Of a stretch of 26,326 nucleotides of DNA, positions 9,847-17,336 are shown one piece after another. The position numbers were made by a program, and so were the translations under genes. The notes beneath the pieces are model-generated. The model was not told where the DNA came from and searched no databases. It was given only the letters and a program-made list of their open reading frames with translations. The stretch is from NCBI GenBank assembly GCA_017472105.1, contig JAFUQY010000420.1, forward strand, positions 1 to 26,326. The letters are read 5' to 3'. Every line of letters begins with the position of its first letter. The first letter of the stretch is position 1. The stretch comes from Clostridia bacterium (lineage in GTDB: Bacteria; Bacillota_A; Clostridia; Oscillospirales; CAG-272).

Positions 9847-10515
9847 TTATGCCGTCACCGACTGTGTAATCAGATCGTCGATGACGCGGTGTCCCTCCAC
9901 GGTCGGATGGATGCCGTCGCCGGAGAGAAGATTTGCATAATTATGCGAAAGCAGGAAGGGTGAGCGGATGTCGATGAGGCCGCATCCGAACTTCACGGCA
10001 ATCTGCTCCGCGGTGCGGTTGTAGTATTCGTGCCAGCGGTAGAGCATGCTGGTGTCGCCGAGCCATGAAAGAATGTTGTCGAGGGAGAGATTCCGGCTGA
10101 TCCACTTGATATACTTGTCGGAGTCGAGCGGAACGAGGTTGCAGAGGAACACCTTCGCGCCCATGTCCTGTGCATACCGGATGCAGTCGCCGTAGAGGGT
10201 CACGAACTGATCCGCAGGTGTGTTCGGCTTGAAGTCCCCGTTCGGGTTGTCGGAGATGTCCTTCCACTTGAAGTCGCAGTCGTTGCCGCCGTATTCGAAA
10301 ATGACGGTTGTGCCGTCCGCGGGAGAGGTCAGCTTCTTCGCAACAAGGGTGGTGCCGGTGCCGATGGTCGCTCCCATAATAGAACAGTTCGTTACGTCGT
10401 AGCCCATCTCTTTGAGTGCAGTGAAGCGCTCACCGAAGAGTTTGTGCCGTCCCGCTTCTTCAGAATAATATACGCCCCGCATGATGGAGTCACCAAATGT
10501 TAATAATCGCTTCAT
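9847..10515 (-). CDS. SGNH/GDSL-family hydrolase (esterase)
   Basis: The 222-residue product carries the SGNH blocks: GDS with nucleophile Ser10, a glycine in the SIMGATIG segment (block II), GGND (76-79, block III) and DGIHP with Asp200 and His203 (block V). These enzymes hydrolyse esters, often acetyl groups on carbohydrates or lipids. No signal peptide is seen, so it is likely intracellular. The start at 10515 has AGGGG upstream; the longer open frame would include promoter sequence. It is convergent with the pnuC-family gene and shares the terminator region with it. The substrate is unknown. Confidence 0.93.
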   Translation of the reverse strand: MKRLLTFGDSIMRGVYYSEEAGRHKLFGERFTALKEMGYDVTNCSIMGATIGTGTTLVAKKLTSPADGTTVIFEYGGNDCDFKWKDISDNPNGDFKPNTPADQFVTLYGDCIRYAQDMGAKVFLCNLVPLDSDKYIKWISRNLSLDNILSWLGDTSMLYRWHEYYNRTAEQIAVKFGCGLIDIRSPFLLSHNYANLLSGDGIHPTVEGHRVIDDLITQSVTA

Positions 10516-10552
10516 TTTTATCCCCTTTTGCTTTTTGGATCTTTGTGATATT

Positions 10553-10581
10553 ATTATACCGATAGAACCGGAATTATGCAA
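10553..10581 (-). promoter_or_regulatory. Sigma-A promoter of the SGNH hydrolase
   Basis: On the minus strand TTGCAT (10576-10581), a 17-base spacer and TATAAT (10553-10558). Confidence 0.82.
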
Positions 10582-10643
10582 CCCACGGGGAGTGTAGTGG
10601 GCTGAACGCGTCGTAGGTAGCGGCGAGGGAGAGAAATTTTCGG

Positions 10644-10682
10644 TAGAATCCACCCGGAATAGAGGAATCTACTGTGGGTGGA
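10644..10682 (+). other. Two mutually exclusive hairpins upstream of an XRE gene
   Basis: TCCACCC (10649-10655) can pair with GGGTGGA (10676-10682). GTAGAATCC (10644-10652) can instead pair with GGAATCTAC (10664-10672) with one mismatch. The pairings compete for 10649-10652. No promoter is clear upstream, so whether this is transcribed is uncertain. Confidence 0.4.
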
Positions 10683-10735
10683 GTTAATCTGAATAACAGA
10701 ATTGTATCAATAATTCACATGAAAGGAGACGGAGC

Positions 10736-11020
10736 ATGGGAAGTGTGAACCGTGAAAAGCTGGAGCGGAATATCGCCGCGAATATCGCTGTGCTGAGAAA
10801 GGCATCCGGGATGACGCAGGCGGGACTGGCGGAAAAGATCGGATACTCGGACAAGAGCATCTCCAAATGGGAACGCGGCGAAGGAATTCCGGACGTGATC
10901 TGTCTCAAACAGATGGCGGATCTCTTCGGCGTGACGGTGGATGCCCTGCTTTCGGACGAGGCGGCAGTTCCGGGAAGTGAACCGGTGCAGGCGGAATCCG
11001 GGGCGGTGTCTCCGGTTTAG
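10736..11020 (+). CDS. XRE-family regulator, N-terminal part of an HTH-membrane protein split by TAG
   Basis: The 94-residue product contains a complete HTH-XRE domain at about 11-72 (MTQAGLAEKIGYSDKSISKWE and MADLFGVTVDALL). AAAGGAGACGG lies just before the ATG at 10736. The frame ends at TAG (11018-11020), but the very same frame continues for 120 codons and encodes a multi-helix membrane domain. In Firmicutes such HTH domains are often fused to about four membrane helices in one protein of about 215 residues, which is exactly the length of the combined frame here. The stop may be a nonsense mutation, a readthrough site or a natural split. The HTH part alone could still bind DNA. Confidence 0.82.
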   Translation: MGSVNREKLERNIAANIAVLRKASGMTQAGLAEKIGYSDKSISKWERGEGIPDVICLKQMADLFGVTVDALLSDEAAVPGSEPVQAESGAVSPV

Positions 11021-11023
11021 ACC

Positions 11024-11383
11024 GTGAATCACTGGGCGATTGCGCTGGTGTCGATGGCGGGTGTGTGGCTGCTGGCGGCGCTTGCGTTCATCATCGTGAA
11101 GCTCGCGGGCGGCGAATCCGTACTGCCCTTCGTGATCGCGCTGCCGGTGACGATGCTTCTGGCGGTGATTTTCAATGCCGTCTGGGGAAACCGCACGGGC
11201 GTATTCCTGACGATTTCCGCGCTCATCTGGAGCATCCTGTTCCTGATCTGCTGGATCTGCCGGGCGTACAATCTGTGGCTCCTGATGGCACTCGGCGTTC
11301 CCGCAACCGTGATCGTGTGGCTGTCCTGCCGCGTCAGACGTGCCGTGAATCCCGAGCCGGATGAGCCGGAACGGAATGCATGA
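11024..11383 (+). CDS. Membrane domain downstream of the in-frame TAG
   Basis: The frame continues from the preceding HTH gene after TAG and ACC, with GTG at 11024 as the first possible start and no Shine-Dalgarno sequence before it. The 119 residues contain about four hydrophobic helices (ALVSMAGVWLLAALAF; VLPFVIALPVTMLLAVIF; GVFLTISALIWSILFLICW; LLMALGVPATVIVWL) and a polar C-terminus. The pattern with FNAVWG and a P-rich fourth helix fits the membrane tail of HTH-membrane fusion proteins. It may be untranslated, translated by coupling or readthrough, or one half of a broken gene. Confidence 0.6.
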   Translation: MNHWAIALVSMAGVWLLAALAFIIVKLAGGESVLPFVIALPVTMLLAVIFNAVWGNRTGVFLTISALIWSILFLICWICRAYNLWLLMALGVPATVIVWLSCRVRRAVNPEPDEPERNA

Positions 11384-11433
11384 ATATGCAGATAACGCGC
11401 ATAAATATTCTGTGAAAATATCGGTGAAATCCG

Positions 11434-11463
11434 TTGACAGGGACGTTTTTCCTGTGGTATAAT
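11434..11463 (+). promoter_or_regulatory. Sigma-A promoter of the thiT transcript
   Basis: TTGACA (11434-11439), an 18-base spacer and TATAAT (11458-11463), ending just before the TPP riboswitch. Confidence 0.88.
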
Positions 11464-11471
11464 ATCCGTGA

Positions 11472-11560
11472 ACAAACGCAGGGGTGCTGAGAAATCGGCT
11501 GAGACGGGAGTGCCCGAACCCTTTAACCTGATACGGATAATACCGGCGTAGGAAGAATTT
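11472..11560 (+). ncRNA. TPP riboswitch (THI element)
   Basis: The conserved thi-box parts are in order: GGGGTGC, GCTGAGA (about 11498-11504), ACCCTTTAACCTGAT and GGATAATACCGGCGTAGGAA. This aptamer binds thiamine pyrophosphate. Between the aptamer and the thiT gene lies an intrinsic terminator, so ligand binding most likely stops transcription. The approximately 300-base gap between the membrane-domain frame and thiT is thus filled by promoter, aptamer and expression platform. Confidence 0.96.
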
Positions 11561-11595
11561 GTCAAACAAAATACGACAATCATTCGTGACGTGAT

Positions 11596-11630
11596 ATCCG
11601 TGGTACGTTTGTACTGCGGATTTTTGTTTT
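11596..11630 (+). terminator. Riboswitch-controlled intrinsic terminator
   Basis: ATCCGTGGTAC (11596-11606) pairs with GTACTGCGGAT (11611-11621), including two wobbles, around GTTT. TTTTGTTTT follows. Position after the TPP aptamer and 57 bases before the start codon fits an OFF switch. Confidence 0.88.
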
Positions 11631-11686
11631 CACCGCAAACGGTGAGCGTTCTGTTCGGAAAAATCCAACGAAAGGTTGTCGGAACA

Positions 11687-12325
11687 ATGACAGCAAAGAA
11701 AAAATTCAATCTTCACATCATGACGGAATCGGCGATCATGATTGCACTTGCAACGGTGCTCAGCTTCATCAAGGTTTACGAAGCCCCGTTCGGCGGATCC
11801 GTGACGCTTCTCTCCATGGCGCCCATCATCATTCTCGCACTGCGGAACGGAGCAGGTGTCGGACTTGCGGCAGGATTCGTGCACTCCGTGCTCCAGCTCA
11901 TGTTCGGGCTTGCCAACGTCGCATGGGTGCCGGATGTGCTCGGGAAGGTGCTCTGCGTATTCCTCGACTACATACTGCCGTTCACGTGCCTCGGTCTTGC
12001 AGGACTTTTCCGCGGATTCGCACCGGCAGGAAGCTCGAAAAAGCGCATGATTGCCGTATCCCTGATCGCGGTTCTCGCCGTGACTCTGCTCCGCTTCGGA
12101 TTTCATATTCTCTCCGGCGGCGTCATCTGGCATGCGCTCGACCTCGAGTGGTACGCGGACGACCCGTCGCACATCGTGAATCAGTACAGCAAGTGGATTT
12201 TCTCGCTCGTGTACAACGGCTGGTTCATGATTCCGGAGATCATCGAAACAGCTGTCGGCGTGCCGGTTCTCTATGCGGCTCTTGCGAAGGTGAAAAACAG
12301 AAATTATAATTACACAATCGAATAA
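11687..12325 (+). CDS. thiT: Thiamine ECF transporter S component ThiT
   Basis: The 212-residue membrane protein binds thiamine as the substrate-specific subunit of an ECF transporter. It shows about six hydrophobic helices and ThiT-type motifs: GGSVTLLSMAPI after helix 1, RFGFHILSGGVIW and a late VYNGWFMIPE. The TPP riboswitch upstream strongly supports thiamine as substrate. An alternative start at 11591 is rejected because it lies within the terminator. The ribosome-binding site (AAAGG, 11 bases away) is modest. The shared energy module is probably the EcfA1-EcfA2-EcfT set encoded at 16463-19073, as in group II ECF systems. Confidence 0.95.
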   Translation: MTAKKKFNLHIMTESAIMIALATVLSFIKVYEAPFGGSVTLLSMAPIIILALRNGAGVGLAAGFVHSVLQLMFGLANVAWVPDVLGKVLCVFLDYILPFTCLGLAGLFRGFAPAGSSKKRMIAVSLIAVLAVTLLRFGFHILSGGVIWHALDLEWYADDPSHIVNQYSKWIFSLVYNGWFMIPEIIETAVGVPVLYAALAKVKNRNYNYTIE

Positions 12326-12332
12326 CCCCATC

Positions 12333-12363
12333 GGACGGACTGAATTTGCGGTCCGTCCTTTTT
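12333..12363 (+). terminator. Intrinsic terminator after thiT
   Basis: GGACGGAC (12333-12340) pairs with GTCCGTCC (12351-12358), followed by TTTTT. Confidence 0.92.
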
Positions 12364-12399
12364 CTCGCATTCCGGGATTTATTCTCTCTCACCGGGATG

Positions 12400-12428
12400 T
12401 TTACACCGCGCGCGTTCTCTGCTAGAAT
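12400..12428 (+). promoter_or_regulatory. Sigma-A promoter of the large XRE gene
   Basis: TTTACA (12400-12405), a 17-base spacer and TAGAAT (12423-12428), about 38 bases before the start codon. Confidence 0.78.
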
Positions 12429-12466
12429 GATATCGGTGCACCGGAACTCATACATCGGAGGATAAC

Positions 12467-13996
12467 ATGAATCTGGAATTCGGAAAAAATCTTAAAAAAC
12501 TGCGTCGGGAGCGGGATATGACGCAGGAGGAGCTGTCGGAGGCGTTATCTCTGTCGGTTCAGGCGATCAGCCGTTACGAAACGGGCGCGGCATACCCGGA
12601 TATCGAAATGCTCCCCGTCATCGCGGGATTTTTCGGCACAACCGTCGATGCTCTGCTCGGTGTATCGAAACAGATGCGCGAGAAACGCAAGGACGAGTAC
12701 CTCACCGAGCTGCGGACGCTCACCGACCGGCGGGACAGACTGGCACTTCTGCGGCGTCAGCGGGCGGAATTCCCGGAGGACTGGGACGTCGTCAGCGATA
12801 TGATGAACGAGATGACCTACCTCCCGGACTGCGCGGACGAAATGCGGGAGATTGCGGCGGATGCCATGCGTCACTGCGACGAGCCGATCTGGCGGGAGAA
12901 TATCCTCCTGTTCTATCTCAAATCGGAGCCGGATGACGCCCGCGCGATGCAGTTCATCGACAAGTGGAGCTCACGGTACGATATCCGCAGAGCGGCGAAC
13001 ATCAGATTCCGCTGTATGTGCCGGGGCGAGAACGAAAAACTGCGGCGGATTTCCCAGAAAATCCTGCGGGATGAGCTGCTTTCCTCCCTGCTTTCGCTCA
13101 CGGAAAGAAGCGGCACCGCGGAAGACGCCGTCGGAAACTGCCGTCAGGTGCTGGATTTCATCGCCGGACTGTCCGGGAATTCCGAGCCGGTGAAGCCTGA
13201 CATGTGGACGGACACGAGACTGCGGTGCATGCTCCGGCTTGCCAATAACCTCTTCGCGCTCGGTCGGGATGAGGACGGCTTCGGGGTGCTGGAATCGGCG
13301 GTGACACTGCTTGAGAATCTCTTTGCACTGCCGGACGGGACGGTTCTGACCTATGGCACGCCGGACTTCGACTGCATGACGGCGAAAACGGGGCGTGAAG
13401 TCTATCATAAGATCACGGAATTCACCGGAATGATTGCCCAGTCCATGATGATGAACCTGGTTTACGAGACTCCCGTGAGCGGAGCGGATGTCCCCGGCGG
13501 AATCGTCCGGGATATGGAAGGCTTTGAGCGGGAGATGATTTTCGCGCGGCATACATACGATCTCCTGCTGTGGGCATCGTGGGACGGATTTGCCCGGGTG
13601 AAGGAGGATGCGCGGTACACGGCTCTGCTTGAGCGGGTAAAAGCGGTGACGTCACTGGAAAACAATTACAATCTCCTGTATCTGATGAAAGCCGCGGCTG
13701 ACCGGAACGACGGGTGGATTGCGGGAAAATCATGGGTCTCTACACTGCTGGTAAAAGACGTCGGCGCATACATCGTTTTCGATGACAGCGAGGATATCCG
13801 TGAAAAATTCGCGCGGATGAAGCGGGAGAACAACACCGTGATTCTGCGCATTGCGACGGTACGGGTCGGCGGCTGGCTGAGGGAGACACCTGATGTCATT
13901 GTGCGCAATATTCTGGAACTGAATCCGGCAAACAGGGATGCAGAGGTGCTCCTTGACGACGGCAGCGGCGGGATTCTGACGGGAAAACTCGGCTGA
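12467..13996 (+). CDS. XRE-family regulator with large helical C-terminal region
   Basis: The 509-residue product has an HTH-XRE domain at about 5-66 (MTQEELSEALSLSVQAISRYE; PVIAGFFGTTVDALLG). The rest is mostly helical with TPR-like pairs (LALLRRQRAEFPEDWDVV; REIAADAMRHCDEPIWREN; CMLRLANNLFALGRDEDGF), then a less regular C-terminal 130 residues. Similar HTH proteins with a 'reads-like-TPR' region are common in Clostridia and resemble peptide- or protein-sensing regulators, but no ligand can be named. GGAGG precedes ATG by five bases; the gene has its own promoter and terminator, so it is monocistronic. Confidence 0.87.
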   Translation: MNLEFGKNLKKLRRERDMTQEELSEALSLSVQAISRYETGAAYPDIEMLPVIAGFFGTTVDALLGVSKQMREKRKDEYLTELRTLTDRRDRLALLRRQRAEFPEDWDVVSDMMNEMTYLPDCADEMREIAADAMRHCDEPIWRENILLFYLKSEPDDARAMQFIDKWSSRYDIRRAANIRFRCMCRGENEKLRRISQKILRDELLSSLLSLTERSGTAEDAVGNCRQVLDFIAGLSGNSEPVKPDMWTDTRLRCMLRLANNLFALGRDEDGFGVLESAVTLLENLFALPDGTVLTYGTPDFDCMTAKTGREVYHKITEFTGMIAQSMMMNLVYETPVSGADVPGGIVRDMEGFEREMIFARHTYDLLLWASWDGFARVKEDARYTALLERVKAVTSLENNYNLLYLMKAAADRNDGWIAGKSWVSTLLVKDVGAYIVFDDSEDIREKFARMKRENNTVILRIATVRVGGWLRETPDVIVRNILELNPANRDAEVLLDDGSGGILTGKLG

Positions 13997-14005
13997 AAAT
14001 GAACA

Positions 14006-14037
14006 GGAAACGGCATCTCTTCCGGGGTGCTGTTTTC
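14006..14037 (+). terminator. Hairpin terminator after the large XRE gene
   Basis: GGAAACGGCATC (14006-14017) pairs with GGTGCTGTTTTC (14026-14037), 12 pairs with several wobbles. The stem itself ends in T residues, and only a weak T-rich tail follows. Confidence 0.65.
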
Positions 14038-14097
14038 TTATGTTCAAATGTGCCAGTTTTGTTTTCTTTCTATTCATATAATTTTCCATCCCCGTTT

Positions 14098-14126
14098 TTG
14101 ACATCCGCGACGTTTTGTGCTATAAT
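14098..14126 (+). promoter_or_regulatory. Perfect consensus promoter of the ruvC-led operon
   Basis: TTGACA (14098-14103), a 17-base spacer and TATAAT (14121-14126). Transcription would start near 14133. It precedes about 12 kb of co-directional genes with no clear terminator in between. Confidence 0.9.
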
Positions 14127-14172
14127 ATCTTATTAAAGTATGATATAATAGTGAAAGTATGGGTTCTGAACC

Positions 14173-14802
14173 ATGATAATACTGGGAATCGACCCGGGCA
14201 TCGCCATTGTGGGCTGGGGTGTGATCGAATACGGCGGCATCGGGACGCGTCCGAAACCCGTCGACTTCGGTGCCATCACCACGCCTTCCACGATGAAAAC
14301 CGAGGACCGGCTCTGCGAGGTGTACCGGGAGCTGAACGCTGTCATCTCAGCATACCGCCCCGAAGCCGCCGCCGTGGAAGAGCTGTTCTTCAACACCAAC
14401 CAGAAAACGGGCATCATTGTCGCTGAGGCAAGAGGGGTCATCCTGCTCGCATGCCGCAGTCACGGGATTCCGATTTACGAATACACGCCGCTTCAGATCA
14501 AATCCGCGGTCACCGGCTACGGACGCGCCGAGAAAAAGCAGATCATCGAGATGGTTACCATGTTCCTCGGACTGGAAGAGCCGCCGAAGCCTGACGATAC
14601 CGCCGACGCACTTGCCGCCGCAATCTGCCACGCGCACACCGGCACGTCAAGACTGGCGGAATTCTACAACAAGCCTACGACGATGGCGGGCAAGATCGGT
14701 CAGGAAGGCAAGGGAAGCCGCTCGGTTTGGGCAAGCAAGGTCGGCGGAAAGAACGCGGAGAGACTGCTCGGCGGCAAAAACACAAAGGAAACGACAAAAT
14801 GA
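14173..14802 (+). CDS. ruvC: Holliday junction endonuclease RuvC
   Basis: RuvC cuts Holliday junctions during recombination repair as a dimer together with RuvAB. The four acidic active-site residues are visible: Asp7 (IDPG), Glu69 (VEELFF), Asp142 and Asp145 (DTADALAAAICHAH). RuvC is normally about 165-175 residues; this one has 209 because of a basic, Gly/Lys-rich C-terminal tail of about 50 residues after the last motif. There is no good ribosome-binding site before the ATG. ruvA and ruvB, often next to ruvC in Firmicutes, are not here. Its last codons overlap the next gene by ATGA. Confidence 0.95.
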   Translation: MIILGIDPGIAIVGWGVIEYGGIGTRPKPVDFGAITTPSTMKTEDRLCEVYRELNAVISAYRPEAAAVEELFFNTNQKTGIIVAEARGVILLACRSHGIPIYEYTPLQIKSAVTGYGRAEKKQIIEMVTMFLGLEEPPKPDDTADALAAAICHAHTGTSRLAEFYNKPTTMAGKIGQEGKGSRSVWASKVGGKNAERLLGGKNTKETTK

Positions 14803-15506
14803 GTGAATATAAATGGCACGGCGAGATCCGGAGCGTGTTCGAATGTGTGGAAAACGCGCGCGATCTCGGCGGATATCCGCTTTCTGACGGCGGTTTTACG
14901 AAAAAAGGCAGAGTGATCCGCTGTGAAGCTCCGCTGAAGCCGACGGAGAACGACATCGCATACCTCAGAAACAGCGGAATCACAACGGTGATCGACTTCC
15001 GGGACGCGCCGCTTGCGGAAAAACAGCCCCACGGACTCATGAACCGGGAGGGTTTTGACTACCGCGCATGCCCTGTGAATGCCGGAAGCCGGGTTGCGCC
15101 GTCCGCGGAGGATGTACCGCCGATGTATCTGGCGATCACGGAAGAGGCGGAATTTCACAGAGCGTGGAAGCTCTTCGCGCAGGCTCAAACCGGCGTTCTC
15201 TACAACTGCGCGGCAGGACGGGACAGAACCGGAACCTTTTCGATGATCCTTCTGACCCACACGGGTGTGCCGCATGACGCCGTCGTGGAAGACTACGTCG
15301 TGACGAAGGAATACAACCGCGGACGCTTTGCGAAAATCCGGGTGGAGAGACCGCATATTGACCTGAACGTGGTCTGCCCGAGAGCGTGGTATGCCGAAGA
15401 ATTTCTGCGACTGTTCCATGAAAAATACGGCTCGACGGATGCATATTTCCGCTCGATCGGGCTGAATGAAGAAGAAATCGGGAAAATCCGCATGAAGCTG
15501 CGGTGA
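14799..15506 (+). CDS. Tyrosine-phosphatase-like protein (Y_phosphatase3 type)
   Basis: The 235-residue product has the dual-specificity/tyrosine phosphatase loop CAAGRDRTGT with Cys137 and Arg143, and the N-terminal motif ENARDLGGYPL seen in this family (usually NFRDLGGY). The His that normally precedes the catalytic Cys is Asn136. The probable general acid is in the VIDFRD segment (about 64-69). It would hydrolyse phosphotyrosine or phosphorylated small molecules in the cytoplasm; no signal peptide is seen. Start 14799 overlaps the ruvC stop (ATGA) with AAAGGA ten bases upstream, so translation is probably coupled to ruvC. Confidence 0.9.
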   Translation: MSEYKWHGEIRSVFECVENARDLGGYPLSDGGFTKKGRVIRCEAPLKPTENDIAYLRNSGITTVIDFRDAPLAEKQPHGLMNREGFDYRACPVNAGSRVAPSAEDVPPMYLAITEEAEFHRAWKLFAQAQTGVLYNCAAGRDRTGTFSMILLTHTGVPHDAVVEDYVVTKEYNRGRFAKIRVERPHIDLNVVCPRAWYAEEFLRLFHEKYGSTDAYFRSIGLNEEEIGKIRMKLR

Positions 15507-15531
15507 ATGACAACACAAACGGAGAAAAATT

Positions 15532-16416
15532 ATGTGGATTGCTGACGGATGGAAGGAATATGAACTGATCGACTGCGAAGGCGGCGAGAGACTGGAGAGA
15601 TGGGGCGACTATATCCTTGTGCGTCCCGACCCGCAGGTCATCTGGCACGGCGAGCGGAAGAATCCCCTGTGGAAGAAGGCTCACGGCGTGTACAAGCGTC
15701 AGGGCGGCGGCGGATCGTGGGTTGTGAACAAGATGCCCGAATCGTGGTGCATCAAATACGGCGACCTGACCTTCCGGCTTCGTCCCATGGGCTTCAAGCA
15801 CACCGGACTTTTCCCGGAGCAGGCGACAAACTGGGACTGGGCGTCTTCTGTGATTAAGAACGCTGCGGCAAACGGTCACAAACAGCCCAAGGTACTCAAC
15901 CTCTTTGCCTATACGGGAGGTGCGACCGTGGCTTGTGCGAAAGCCGGTGCCGCGCTCTGCCATGTGGATGCATCGAAGGGCATGACGCAGGCGGCGAAGG
16001 AAAACATGCAGCTCACCGGACTGGGAGAAGCACCGTGCCGCTACATTGTCGATGACTGCCGCAAGTTTGTGGAACGCGAAATCCGCCGCGGCAACCGCTA
16101 TGACGGAGTCATCATGGACCCGCCGTCGTACGGAAGAGGCCCGAACGGCGAGGTATGGAAGCTGGAAGAATGCGCCGCGGATCTGATCGAGCTGGTTGTA
16201 AAGGTGCTCTCCGACGATCCCGTGTTCTTCCTCATCAACTCCTACACGACCGGGCTGTCCCCTGCCGTGATGCAGTACATCCTCCAGCGCGCACTGCCGG
16301 AAAATCTGAAGACGCGTGCAAAGATCGAGACCGGCGAGACCTGCATCCCTGTGACCGACGGCGGATATCTGCTGCCCAGCGGTGCGAGCGTCAGAGCGAC
16401 CTTCGGTCTGAAATAA
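15532..16416 (+). CDS. Class I SAM-dependent methyltransferase, RlmI/RlmK-like (COG1092)
   Basis: The 294-residue product has the Rossmann SAM-binding motif NLFAYTGG (123-130) and the catalytic-type motif DPPSYGRG (196-203) found in rRNA m5C/m2G methyltransferases. The segment FPEQATNWDW before the SAM site is characteristic of the RlmI/RlmK branch. It probably methylates 23S rRNA or a related RNA. The N-terminal region (about 1-95) is shorter than, and unlike, a full PUA domain of E. coli RlmI. A CGGAG site lies ten bases before the ATG. It is 25 bases downstream of the phosphatase and part of the same operon. Confidence 0.92.
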   Translation: MWIADGWKEYELIDCEGGERLERWGDYILVRPDPQVIWHGERKNPLWKKAHGVYKRQGGGGSWVVNKMPESWCIKYGDLTFRLRPMGFKHTGLFPEQATNWDWASSVIKNAAANGHKQPKVLNLFAYTGGATVACAKAGAALCHVDASKGMTQAAKENMQLTGLGEAPCRYIVDDCRKFVEREIRRGNRYDGVIMDPPSYGRGPNGEVWKLEECAADLIELVVKVLSDDPVFFLINSYTTGLSPAVMQYILQRALPENLKTRAKIETGETCIPVTDGGYLLPSGASVRATFGLK

Positions 16417-16462
16417 AAGAGAAGAAAGAATAAATAAAAAATAAGAAATACGGATTTAGCTT

Positions 16463-17332
16463 ATGAATATCATTGAAGCCAGAAATCTGACATTTTCCTA
16501 TCCCGCAGATGAGGGTCAGCCCGCGCATCAGGTGTTAAAGGGCGTGTCCTTCGATATTCCCGAGGGCTCCTATACTGCCATTCTCGGACACAACGGAAGC
16601 GGGAAATCCACCCTCGCGAAGCTGCTCTGCATGATCAATGCCCCGGACGGCGGTTCGCTCAAAGTGCTCGGGAAGGACATGACCTCGCCGGAGATCACCT
16701 ATGACGATATCATGGATGCGCGGCGCGACGTGGGTATGGTGTTCCAGAATCCCGACAACCAGATCGTTGCCACCATCGTGGAGGAGGACGTCGCGTTCGG
16801 ATGCGAAAACCTCGGCATTCCGTCCGATGAAATCCGCCGCCGCGTGGATGAAGCGCTCGAAGCCGTCGGCATGACCAAGTACGCACGGCATCAGTCCTAC
16901 GCGCTCTCCGGCGGTCAGAAGCAGAGAATCGCCATCGCCGGAACCATTGCCATGCGCAGAAAATGCATCATTTTCGACGAATCCACCGCGATGCTTGACC
17001 CGATGGGACGGCGCGAGGTGATGCAGATCATCGAAAAGCTCAATAAGGAAGAGGGCATCACAGTCATCATGATTACCCACTACATGAACGAGGCGGCAAT
17101 GGCTGACCGCATCATCGTCATGAACGACGGACGGATCATCGGTGACGGCACGCCTTCCGAGGTGTTCTCCGAGCCCGAAAAAATGTGGGATGCCGGACTG
17201 GACGTTCCGCAGACGACGGAGCTTCTGTACAAAATGCGGAAAGCCGGACTGGACGTGCCGCTGGATGTATTCGACCCGGCGGAATGTGCGGCGGTCATTG
17301 CAAGGGCAATCCGTCAGAAAGAGGGCAGGTGA
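16463..17332 (+). CDS. ecfA1: ECF transporter ATPase EcfA1
   Basis: The 289-residue ABC ATPase has Walker A GHNGSGKST (Lys48), Q-loop VFQNPDNQ, signature LSGGQ (148-152), and Walker B IIFDES with Asp172 and Glu173, followed by TAMLDP, typical of EcfA1. The C-terminal extension contains the GLDVPQTTEL segment shared with EcfA2. It couples ATP hydrolysis to uptake through EcfT and an exchangeable S component such as ThiT. No strong ribosome-binding site is visible before ATG 16463; the 46-base gap is A-rich. EcfA2 begins four bases after its stop. Confidence 0.96.
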   Translation: MNIIEARNLTFSYPADEGQPAHQVLKGVSFDIPEGSYTAILGHNGSGKSTLAKLLCMINAPDGGSLKVLGKDMTSPEITYDDIMDARRDVGMVFQNPDNQIVATIVEEDVAFGCENLGIPSDEIRRRVDEALEAVGMTKYARHQSYALSGGQKQRIAIAGTIAMRRKCIIFDESTAMLDPMGRREVMQIIEKLNKEEGITVIMITHYMNEAAMADRIIVMNDGRIIGDGTPSEVFSEPEKMWDAGLDVPQTTELLYKMRKAGLDVPLDVFDPAECAAVIARAIRQKEGR

Positions 17333-17336
17333 GAAG

